From: Thermoprotei archaeon
Lineage (GTDB): Archaea; Thermoproteota; Thermoprotei; Thermofilales; B15-G2
DNA: 12,588 nucleotides
Assembly: GCA_003649445.1 (NCBI GenBank)
Contig: QMRV01000056.1
Span: forward strand, 1-12,588
Direction of reading: 5' to 3'
Shown in pieces: positions 6,799-12,588 of the stretch (position 1 is its first letter; each line of letters opens with the position of its first letter). The position numbers were made by a program, and so were the translations under genes. The notes beneath the pieces were generated by a model. That model was given only the letters and a program-made list of their open reading frames with translations. It was not told the DNA's origin and did no database searches.

Positions 6799-6812
6799 TA
6801 AATACATATTTA
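6799..6812 (-). promoter_or_regulatory. vapBC promoter with overlapping inverted repeat
   Basis: TAAATACATATTTA has 6-base arms around CA and covers the likely TATA element of vapB as read on the - strand (CTTAAATATG). A start ~25 bases on would leave a leader of around ten bases or fewer before TTG 6773, without a clear ribosome binding site. Overlap of repeat and TATA box fits autorepression. AT-richness makes short repeats easy to find by chance. Confidence 0.4.
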
Positions 6813-6847
6813 AGACTTTATGTTGAGGAAGAGATTTCTCGGAGAAG

Positions 6848-6857
6848 TATTATATAG
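6848..6857 (+). promoter_or_regulatory. TATA box of the sialidase-like gene (leaderless)
   Basis: TATTATATAG is centred 25 bases before ATG 6878, and no ribosome binding site lies between. This is the expected arrangement for a leaderless archaeal transcript. Confidence 0.6.
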
Positions 6858-6877
6858 AGGATAAATGGGCTTTATAC

Positions 6878-7942
6878 ATGGTTTACGAAACTTTACTTCG
6901 AGCTAATGCTAGGTTTCCGAGGAAAGGAGAGGGCGATATTGCTGTACTGAATAATGGTGATTTGCTGCTAGCTTATACTGAGTTTTACGGTGATCGAAGC
7001 GATTTTTCTCCTGCCCGAATAATTAAGGCGATTTCGAGAGATAATGGAAGAACTTGGGAAGATTTTCGGCTGCTTCAAGAAAATGTTGGTGGATGTAATG
7101 TTATGAGTGTTAGTTTGCTTAGGCTTAAGAGCGGCGAACTCGCTATGTTTTACTTAGTTAAGAACTCTTATCATGACTGCCGAGTTTATATGAGGAAATC
7201 TTTTGATGAAGGAGAAACTTGGAGCAAACCTGTTCTCGTTACAGGGGAAGAAAGGTACTTTGTTTTAAATAATGATAGAGTTGTCCAATTATCTTCAGGA
7301 AGAATTACTGCTCCTGTAGCAGTGTACCAAGATCCTACTCAGTATAGTCGCTGGAAAAGTTTCATATACTACTCTGACGACAACGGAGAGACTTGGAAAA
7401 AGAGCTCAGGAGAAGTTGTTTTAAAGGATGTTGATAGCTGGGCGGGGCTTCAGGAGCCCGGTGTTGTTGAACTGAAGGATGGTAGGCTTATGATGTATAT
7501 GAGGACAGCACTGGGCTACATCTATGCTAGCTTTTCTGAGGATGAAGGAGAAACTTGGAGCAAACCTGAACCACTGGGCAATGTTAAGGCTCCTCTGTCT
7601 CCATCTAGCATAAAGAGAATTCCGAAGACAGGTGATCTTCTTTTAGTGTGGAATGATAAAAGTGGATTTGACTTAAGTAAGGTTAAGAGGAGAGGCGTTG
7701 ATATTGTTGATGAAGAGTTTCAGCGGAGGACTCCTCTTTCATGCGCTATTTCTAAGGATGAGGGGGCTACGTGGGTAAAGGTGCTGGACTTAGAGTCTAG
7801 TGAAAAGCATACTTACTGCTATCCAAGTATTACTTTTAAGGAAAACTTCATTATTTTCTCATATTACTTTATTGACGAGAACTACGCGCACCTGAAAATC
7901 AAAGTGCTAACTATTGATGAGCTATATGAGAACTCGGTTTAA
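6878..7942 (+). CDS. Sialidase-superfamily (BNR / Asp-box) protein, probable glycoside hydrolase
   Basis: The 354-residue protein should form a six-bladed propeller of the sialidase superfamily. Five Asp-boxes of the form SxDxGxTW are present at 53-60, 108-115, 166-173, 220-227 and 292-299. The opening RFPRKGEGDIAVLNNGDLLLAYTEF, the middle LQEPGVVELKDGRLMMYMRTALG (191-213), SPSSIKRIPKTGDLLLVWND (241-260) and YCYPSITF (313-320) resemble the BNR_2 type found widely in bacteria. R209, E193 and Y315 are candidates for substrate-binding or catalytic roles, but I cannot align them to a solved enzyme here. No signal peptide or membrane segment is seen, so it is probably cytoplasmic. The substrate could be a sialic-acid-like sugar or another glycan. 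The gene stands alone under its own TATA box, divergent from vapBC. A bacterial origin by transfer is likely but untested. Confidence 0.85.
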   Translation: MVYETLLRANARFPRKGEGDIAVLNNGDLLLAYTEFYGDRSDFSPARIIKAISRDNGRTWEDFRLLQENVGGCNVMSVSLLRLKSGELAMFYLVKNSYHDCRVYMRKSFDEGETWSKPVLVTGEERYFVLNNDRVVQLSSGRITAPVAVYQDPTQYSRWKSFIYYSDDNGETWKKSSGEVVLKDVDSWAGLQEPGVVELKDGRLMMYMRTALGYIYASFSEDEGETWSKPEPLGNVKAPLSPSSIKRIPKTGDLLLVWNDKSGFDLSKVKRRGVDIVDEEFQRRTPLSCAISKDEGATWVKVLDLESSEKHTYCYPSITFKENFIIFSYYFIDENYAHLKIKVLTIDELYENSV

Positions 7943-7945
7943 TCT

Positions 7946-7961
7946 CTTTACTTTCTTTTTT
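7946..7961 (+). terminator. T-rich terminator after the sialidase-like gene
   Basis: CTTTACTTTCTTTTTT starts a few bases after the stop codon and ends in six T. It is a typical archaeal oligo-T stop signal, separating this gene from the next promoter at 8001. Confidence 0.45.
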
Positions 7962-7985
7962 ACATACTGCTTAATATTCGTTTAT

Positions 7986-8007
7986 TACTTAAGTGAAACC
8001 TTATATA
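7986..8007 (+). promoter_or_regulatory. Promoter of the ABC export operon, with upstream ACTTAAGT site
   Basis: TTATATA at 8001-8007 is centred 26 bases before ATG 8030, with purine-rich GTGAAACC ahead of it as a possible BRE. Seven bases upstream lies the perfect 8-base palindrome ACTTAAGT (7987-7994). It contains the half-site TACTTAA also seen three times in the 4638-4666 operator region. The mRNA is probably leaderless. Confidence 0.55.
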
Positions 8008-8029
8008 CGAGCTTCTTCATTTCTTTGTG

Positions 8030-8755
8030 ATGGAAGCTGTTGAAGTCATTAACTTAAAGAAATTTTTTGGAAATTTTCCGGCACTTAAAGGAATCTCATT
8101 TGAAGTAGAGGAAGGCGAAATTTTCGGGCTTATTGGACCAAACGGCGCGGGTAAGACAACTACTTTTAGAATTATTGCAGGACTTATTCCTCCTACCTCT
8201 GGCGACGTTAAAATAATGGGTAAGAGTATTTACGAGAATTTAAGCGAACTCAGACGCATTGTTTCTTATTTGCCTGAAGACGCTGGAGCATATAAGAATA
8301 TCACAGGCTACGAGTTTTTGAAAATGGTTGCTGAAATCTACTATGGGAAGTCAAAGGAAGCTGAAGAGGCACTAGAGCTTGGAATAAGACTAGCTAATCT
8401 CGGCGACCAGATTCACAATAAAATGAAGACTTACAGTAAGGGTATGAAGCGCCGTATTCAGGTCGCTAGAGTATTCATGGTGAAGCCCAAGGTAGCCATT
8501 TTAGATGAGCCCACTTCAGGACTAGACGTTATACACGCTACTAAGGTGAGAAACATGATTAAAGATTTTGCGCAAACTTACGGCACAACAGTACTTATTT
8601 CGAGCCACAATATGCTTGAAGTAGAGTATGTTTGTGAGAAAGTAGCTTTGATTAATAAAGGTGAAGTTCTAGCTAAAGGATTTGTTAAAGACCTGCTTCA
8701 AGAACACGGCGTCAAAAACCTTGAGGAGCTATTTCTGCTTCTAGTTAAGAGGTGA
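8030..8755 (+). CDS. ABC-2 type transporter ATP-binding protein
   Basis: This is a 241-residue cytoplasmic ATPase of the export type (NatA/CcmA-like). Walker A is GPNGAGKT (36-43), the signature is YSKGM (135-139) in place of LSGGQ, Walker B is VAILDE with E160 followed by PTSGLD, and the switch His is in SSHN (H193). At the Q-loop the sequence is YLPEDAG, so Glu stands where Gln is usual. This is frequent in this subfamily and need not abolish activity. ATG 8030 is preferred to the adjacent GTG 8027 because it lies 26 bases after the TATA box centre. The permease follows with its ribosome binding site overlapping this gene's stop. The cargo is unknown; drugs, lipids, peptides or sodium are all reported for relatives. 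Confidence 0.9.
   Translation: MEAVEVINLKKFFGNFPALKGISFEVEEGEIFGLIGPNGAGKTTTFRIIAGLIPPTSGDVKIMGKSIYENLSELRRIVSYLPEDAGAYKNITGYEFLKMVAEIYYGKSKEAEEALELGIRLANLGDQIHNKMKTYSKGMKRRIQVARVFMVKPKVAILDEPTSGLDVIHATKVRNMIKDFAQTYGTTVLISSHNMLEVEYVCEKVALINKGEVLAKGFVKDLLQEHGVKNLEELFLLLVKR
8749..8755 (+). promoter_or_regulatory. Ribosome binding site that sets the permease start
   Basis: GAGGTGA includes the ATPase stop codon TGA and is followed after 5 bases by ATG 8761. An in-frame GTG at 8752 lies inside the site and is not the start. Confidence 0.65.
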
Positions 8756-8760
8756 GAACT

Positions 8761-10122
8761 ATGTTGAAGCCTCTTGTAGTTAAAGAAATAAAAGACTTAA
8801 TTAGAGACCCGAGAATATGGATTCCCTTTATTATTGGAGCGCTGATAATGCCGATAATGGCTTTAGTAATACAGTTTCCTATGAAATCTGTATTTGAGGA
8901 AGCTGTTAAAGGGTATTTAAAAGTCGGAGTAATATGCTTAGACAAGGGCTCTGAGGGAGCAAAACTACTGTCTTATTTAGAGTCTAAAAAGAATGAAAGC
9001 CGTTTAATAATCTACAAGATAGATTTTAGTGCAGAAGAGCTTTCATCGAATACTTTCAGGAAAATAGTAGATCATATTAGGCAACAGAAATTAGACTTAG
9101 AGTTGATCTTAGTCATTCCACCCGATTTCAGCGAAAAAGTAGTGAAAAAAGAGAGAGTTAAGCTGTACTGCCTCAATATTGTTAAAGAAATAACAATTTT
9201 CGGGGGCTCAGCTGCTAAAACAGGGAGAATACAGCCTCTCATTGAAAGGTATCTTGGAGAAAAGTACGCTGCGGGTGCTCAAGCACCATACGACGTGTTA
9301 GTGAATCCTGTCACAGAGCAGTCTGTAAGCTACCTTGAAGGCAAAGATATTCTTATTGCTGGTAGCCCGTTCATGTTAATTACTTCGCTTGGCTTCGCAT
9401 CATTCTTCATGCCGCTTATTCTCATGATTATCGCCGTTACAGTAATACAGTTATCGGCTACATCAATGGCCGTAGAAAACGAAGAAAAGACTCTAGAGAC
9501 TCTACTCACATTTCCCATCTCCCCCATGGAAATACTCTTATCCAAGCTTCTCGGATCCTTTATTGTATCAGTAATAGGCTCTCTCCTGAATATTCTCGGC
9601 TACATAGCATATATGTACATCTTCGCCTCAGCGTTCACTGTACCAGAGACATCTGAGTTCGAAACAGGATTCTTCAGTTTCAGCAACGTTATGATATCTA
9701 CGCAGGACCTAGCTTTCATAACAATAAGCATGATAGCCACAATATTCTTTACCGCTACACTAGGCCTCATTATTGGAGCATTCAGCAGCGACGTCCGTAT
9801 AGCCGGAACACTCGTAGGCCCGCTCTCAATGGCAGTATTTATACCAGGATATCTCGTAGCATTTGCTCCGCTCAAAATGTTTTCTCCAGCAGTTAAGGTT
9901 GCTCTCTACTGTATTCCGCTTACTCAGCCAATAATAATGGTTAAGCAGGCTATGATAAGTCGTCTTCCGCCAGAAACACCAGTATACTTGGCAGTATCTA
10001 TTCTCTGTTCACTAGTACTGCTCTACGTGACTGCGAGAGTATTCTCACTAGAGACACTGTCAAATATTCAGTGGAAACTTAAGAGACTTAGAAAAAGAAA
10101 GCGAAGAGAAGAAACAGAATAA
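8761..10122 (+). CDS. ABC-2 type transporter permease with large extracytoplasmic domain
   Basis: From ATG 8761 the protein has 453 residues. A short cytoplasmic N-terminus (VVKEIKDLIRDPRIW) leads to helix 1 (about 19-39). About 165 residues follow outside the membrane (40-205), rich in charged residues. Then come helix 2 (about 206-234), a cytoplasmic segment with the ABC-2 hallmark ENEEKTLETLLTFPISPMEILLSKLL (239-264), and four more helices at roughly 265-290, 316-340, 345-370 and 407-428. It ends in a strongly basic cytoplasmic tail (KLKRLRKRKRRE). This layout is that of NatB-like permeases and forms a complete exporter as a homodimer with the upstream ATPase. The last two thirds use more C-ending codons than the start of the gene, by eye only. 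The substrate is unknown. Confidence 0.88.
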   Translation: MLKPLVVKEIKDLIRDPRIWIPFIIGALIMPIMALVIQFPMKSVFEEAVKGYLKVGVICLDKGSEGAKLLSYLESKKNESRLIIYKIDFSAEELSSNTFRKIVDHIRQQKLDLELILVIPPDFSEKVVKKERVKLYCLNIVKEITIFGGSAAKTGRIQPLIERYLGEKYAAGAQAPYDVLVNPVTEQSVSYLEGKDILIAGSPFMLITSLGFASFFMPLILMIIAVTVIQLSATSMAVENEEKTLETLLTFPISPMEILLSKLLGSFIVSVIGSLLNILGYIAYMYIFASAFTVPETSEFETGFFSFSNVMISTQDLAFITISMIATIFFTATLGLIIGAFSSDVRIAGTLVGPLSMAVFIPGYLVAFAPLKMFSPAVKVALYCIPLTQPIIMVKQAMISRLPPETPVYLAVSILCSLVLLYVTARVFSLETLSNIQWKLKRLRKRKRREETE

Positions 10123-10180
10123 ATCAGTGTTTTAGCACAGCTCCGAAAAGAATATTAGGAATTTTCTCAATCTTTAAAAC

Positions 10181-10193
10181 AGGTGACATCTTG
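10181..10193 (+). promoter_or_regulatory. Ribosome binding site and probable former TTG start of the valyl-tRNA synthetase relic
   Basis: AGGTGA at 10181-10186 stands 4 bases before TTG 10191, the same spacing seen before other genes in this window. The frame it opens reads only five codons (TTG CCG GAA GTC AGC) before TAA. The synthetase frame resumes in a different register. Confidence 0.4.
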
Positions 10194-11363
10194 CCGGAAG
10201 TCAGCTAACTTTTAGTACAAAAAGAGCTTCTATCGAAATAGTTTTTCCTAAGAGATACAATTTCCGGGAAATAGAGCCTAAGTGGCAAAAATTCTGGGAA
10301 GAGAAAGGCGTAATGGATACTTGGATGGACTCCAGTATCACGGCGGCAGTTCACGCTGGCTGGCCAGATAAACTAGACGATAGGCTATTTCCAGCAGATC
10401 TTCAGCCTAACGGCTTCGATATTATTAGAACATGGGACTACTATCTCTTAGTTAGAGGAATAGCGCTTTTCGGGAAAACACAGTACAGAACAGCGCTAAT
10501 AAACGGCATGATGAGAGGAACCGATGGCAGAATGATGCACAAGAGCTATGGAAACTACGTAAGCTTACTTGAAGTAATCGAAAAGTATGGAGCAGATGCT
10601 TTCCGTATATGGGTTGCTTCAGCAGCCGCCACTGGCTCTGACTTAAAGTTCTCTTGGCAGGGACTAAGCTACGCTAAGAGATTTCTCACTAAAATATGGA
10701 ACGCCACGCGACTAGCCTACCTATTCATTAAAGACTACAAGCCATCGAAGAAAATGTCTCCGGAAGACCTCAAAGAGGTAGACAACTGGATTCTACGCGA
10801 ATTTGCTCAAATAGTAAGAGAAGTAGAAGAAAGCCTAGAGGACTTCGACTTCCAGTCAGCTATAGTCAAGTTAATTGACTTCACTTGGCATAAATTCTGC
10901 GACCATTACTTAGAGCTAATTAAATATAGAGTAGCTTCAAGTGAAGCAGCCAAATACACACTCCACACCATTATACTCGACTTGCTTAAAATGCTATCAG
11001 TTTTCGCTCCCCATATATCAGAAGAACTCTACTACAGGCTCTACGAAGGAAAAGAACCTTGGATAAGCATTACAGTAGCTCCTTGGCCTAAACCCCCCCG
11101 AGTATAGTGAAGAAAAGGCTCGTATAGGCGATATAGCTGTAGCAGTAACAGCTGAGTTACGCAGACTCAAACACGATAAAAGAATACCTTTAAGCAAGGA
11201 AGTAGACTCAGCTACAATAAATCCAGGAAAATACCGCAGAGAAACAGAGCTATGTCTAGAAGACATCAAGAACACACTACACATAAAGAAAATAGTGCTC
11301 GACAACAAGTTCACTGAAGGAAGAAGAGTAGAAAACTATCCTGAAATAATTGTAGGCCTATAA
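10191..11363 (+). pseudogene. valS: Valyl-tRNA synthetase relic with large internal deletion and frameshifts
   Basis: The intact enzyme charges tRNA-Val and is usually ~800-900 residues; about 390 codons remain here. From ~10232 the frame reads SIEIVFPKRYNFREIEPKWQKFWEEKGV, the N-terminal start of a class I ValRS. It then jumps in frame to MDTWMDSSITAAVHAGWPDK at 10313, which belongs to the second half of the catalytic domain. The HIGH motif, the editing domain and the WCISRQ region are absent. Next come GFDIIRTWDYYLLVRGIALFG, the loop MMHKSYGN where KMSKSxGN is expected (10532 onward), and an anticodon-binding domain with KFCDHYLEL. At a run of seven C (11093-11099) the frame closes at a TAG, while PEYSEEKARIGDIAVAVTAE and ~75 further residues continue one base out of register to TAA at 11361-11363. 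No ATG, GTG or TTG lies upstream of 10313 in the main frame back to the TGA at 10184. It cannot aminoacylate. Sequencing or assembly error could explain the frameshifts but less easily the deletion. Confidence 0.82.
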
Positions 11364-11368
11364 TATAC

Positions 11369-12588
11369 TCAAGTCTTTTTTAAACGCTCTATACACTTAG
11401 ATACTTCTCCTACAACTCTATCACAATCCCATACCTCTATCTCCTCGGGCTCAATCTCCAGTACATTTTCTTCAGGCACTATTAGTATTTTTCTAGCGCC
11501 TCTATATTTCTGAAATCTTTCTTCTAGGCGCCGCACTTCTTGCCTAGAAACACTCTTCTTCCACTTTACTTCAGCCACTAAGCTTACTTTCCTGAAAGAC
11601 TGAAGAACAATGTCTACATCATATTCTTTCTCAACTGCCATACCTTTCCTCAGCCCAAATAGCTTCGACAATAGATTTCGGAAAAACTGCTCTACATGTA
11701 AAGGAAGCTTCATTAAGAAAACTTTCTCTACTTCCTCTACAGGTATATCTATCTCGGAAAAACCATACTTACTATCCAAGTAAAAGTAAAGATCTATTAT
11801 AGGAGATACATGCTGATAATACCAGTACTTCTTATTAACTACATTAACTCTCTCAAGTACCCCTATGTTGCAGAGTGTAGTTAAATAGCTTTGAATTAAA
11901 CTCGCGTCATCTTTTTCTAAGATCCTCCTCGAGTAAAGAAAAGAAGATATTTCAGTAGACTTTTTCTTCCCATTAGCCACTGCCTCCATTATAGCCAAAT
12001 ATGTTTTCTTGAGCTCTCTTTCTTCTTCCCTAAATATTTCGCCGATAAGCCTCTCTACAGTATTCTTTTGCTCCACTAAAATCCTCGGAATATCCTTATA
12101 CACACTTTCTTTAAGTAAAGGTATAATCCAAGGCTCCCTAATATAGACAGCCGTATCTATTAGCTCTTTACCTTTAACTCTATCTTTAAGAAACATTATC
12201 GCGTCTCTTTCATCTACAATATTCATGCGAAATTCCTCGAATAATCCTAAAATAGGCGAGTCTTCTCCAAGAATTTTCCGCGAAAGCCACAGAGTAGATG
12301 TAATTAGCACTAAATTTAAGTCATGAGCATATGCTTGAAGAAAATCAAGAAAATCTTCCGGCAATCGATGAAACTCATCTACAACGATTCTCTTATCCTT
12401 TTCCTTAAGAATGTAATCTTTCAAGTAATTGTAGTCAATTTCACGCAAAGAATCAAGCTCAAGAATTCCTCCACTTCTCTTAACGTGAAAATAAGCATCC
12501 CACTTAGTAAAACGCTTTACAAAGAAACTCTTACCCACTTTCCTCCTACCATACACAAGTACCCTTCTCCCAACTCTACTCCAGCGAG
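11369..12588 (-). CDS. Archaeal ATPase with DUF234 / PD-(D/E)xK-like C-terminus (5' end outside window)
   Basis: The frame is still open at the window edge: ten more codons (RWSRVGRRVL) precede the GTG at 12556, so the start is beyond base 12588. Numbering from that GTG, Walker A is YGRRKVGKS (2-10) and Walker B is RIVVDEFHRLP (D60, E61). A sensor-like LITSTLWLSRK is near 84-94, and a winged-helix region is at about 185-245 (KKSTEISSFLYSRR, then LTTLCNIGVLERV). The C-terminal part (about 275-395) fits DUF234, with the nuclease-like pattern EYDVDIVL ... AEVKWKK (D313 or D315, E329, K331). Proteins of this kind are abundant in thermophilic archaea and occur in multiple copies; their role is unsettled, and some may act in mobile elements or defence. 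The gene converges on the valS relic, with 5 bases between the ends. Confidence 0.85.
   Translation of the reverse strand, partial: RWSRVGRRVLVYGRRKVGKSFFVKRFTKWDAYFHVKRSGGILELDSLREIDYNYLKDYILKEKDKRIVVDEFHRLPEDFLDFLQAYAHDLNLVLITSTLWLSRKILGEDSPILGLFEEFRMNIVDERDAIMFLKDRVKGKELIDTAVYIREPWIIPLLKESVYKDIPRILVEQKNTVERLIGEIFREEERELKKTYLAIMEAVANGKKKSTEISSFLYSRRILEKDDASLIQSYLTTLCNIGVLERVNVVNKKYWYYQHVSPIIDLYFYLDSKYGFSEIDIPVEEVEKVFLMKLPLHVEQFFRNLLSKLFGLRKGMAVEKEYDVDIVLQSFRKVSLVAEVKWKKSVSRQEVRRLEERFQKYRGARKILIVPEENVLEIEPEEIEVWDCDRVVGEVSKCIERLKKT

Noticed and set aside
8081..8300. Loss of the Q-loop glutamine (LPED) as a sign that the exporter ATPase is dead
   Set aside because: Glu or other residues at this point are frequent in this ABC-2 ATPase subfamily, and Walker A, Walker B and the switch His are intact.
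9330..9875. Open frames on the - strand opposite the ABC-2 permease
   Set aside because: They are antisense to membrane-helix codons, and the product has no domain or membrane topology of its own.
10313..11107. A genuine stand-alone 264-residue gene starting at ATG 10313
   Set aside because: The ATG is an internal ValRS codon (MDTWMDSS), has no ribosome site or placed TATA box, and is continuous with ValRS N-terminal sequence upstream.
11018..11314. 98-codon open frame on the - strand opposite the 3' end of the valS relic
   Set aside because: The + strand carries clear ValRS similarity on both sides of the frameshift, which explains this region; the antisense frame shows no motif.

Overview
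The window looks like AT-rich archaeal DNA, most likely from a thermophilic crenarchaeote-type (Thermoproteota) organism. The signs are TATA-box promoters about 25 bases before the start codon of apparently leaderless genes, GGTGA-type ribosome binding sites inside operons, heavy use of AGA/AGG and ATA codons, a substrate-binding protein with a coiled-coil stalk and a C-terminal membrane anchor, a VapBC pair, and a DUF234-type archaeal ATPase. I cannot name the species.

Bases 1-4525 hold a dipeptide/oligopeptide ABC importer. They contain the C-terminal end of the membrane-anchored binding protein (cut by the window edge), two permeases (dppB, dppC) and one ATPase (dppF) on the + strand. The second ATPase (dppD) lies on the opposite strand, convergent with dppF and under its own promoter. 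Bases 4708-5711 hold a small two-helix membrane protein and an AIM24-family protein. The divergent promoter region before them contains a perfect 9-bp-arm inverted repeat. Bases 5712-6042 contain no gene but hold a 24-bp near-perfect palindrome. Bases 6043-6773 are a vapBC toxin-antitoxin pair on the - strand. It is divergent from an apparently leaderless, bacterial-looking sialidase-superfamily protein with five Asp-boxes (6878-7942). Bases 8030-10122 are a two-gene ABC-2 export system (ATPase plus permease).

Bases 10191-11363 are the most unusual part: a decayed valyl-tRNA synthetase gene. The extreme N-terminus is joined in frame to the second half of the catalytic domain. The HIGH region and the whole editing domain are missing, the KMSKS loop is altered to MMHKS, no usable start is in frame, and a run of seven C shifts the last ~88 codons out of frame. 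The window closes with a - strand ATPase of the DUF234 type (ATPase, winged helix, PD-(D/E)xK-like C-terminus), whose 5' end lies beyond base 12588.

The genes are mostly independent transcription units. The dpp genes act together as one importer, the 8030-10122 pair as one exporter, and vapB/vapC as one module. I see no CRISPR array, tRNA, rRNA or insertion sequence. I found no clear new multigene system; the best leads are the valyl-tRNA synthetase relic and the palindromic promoter sites.
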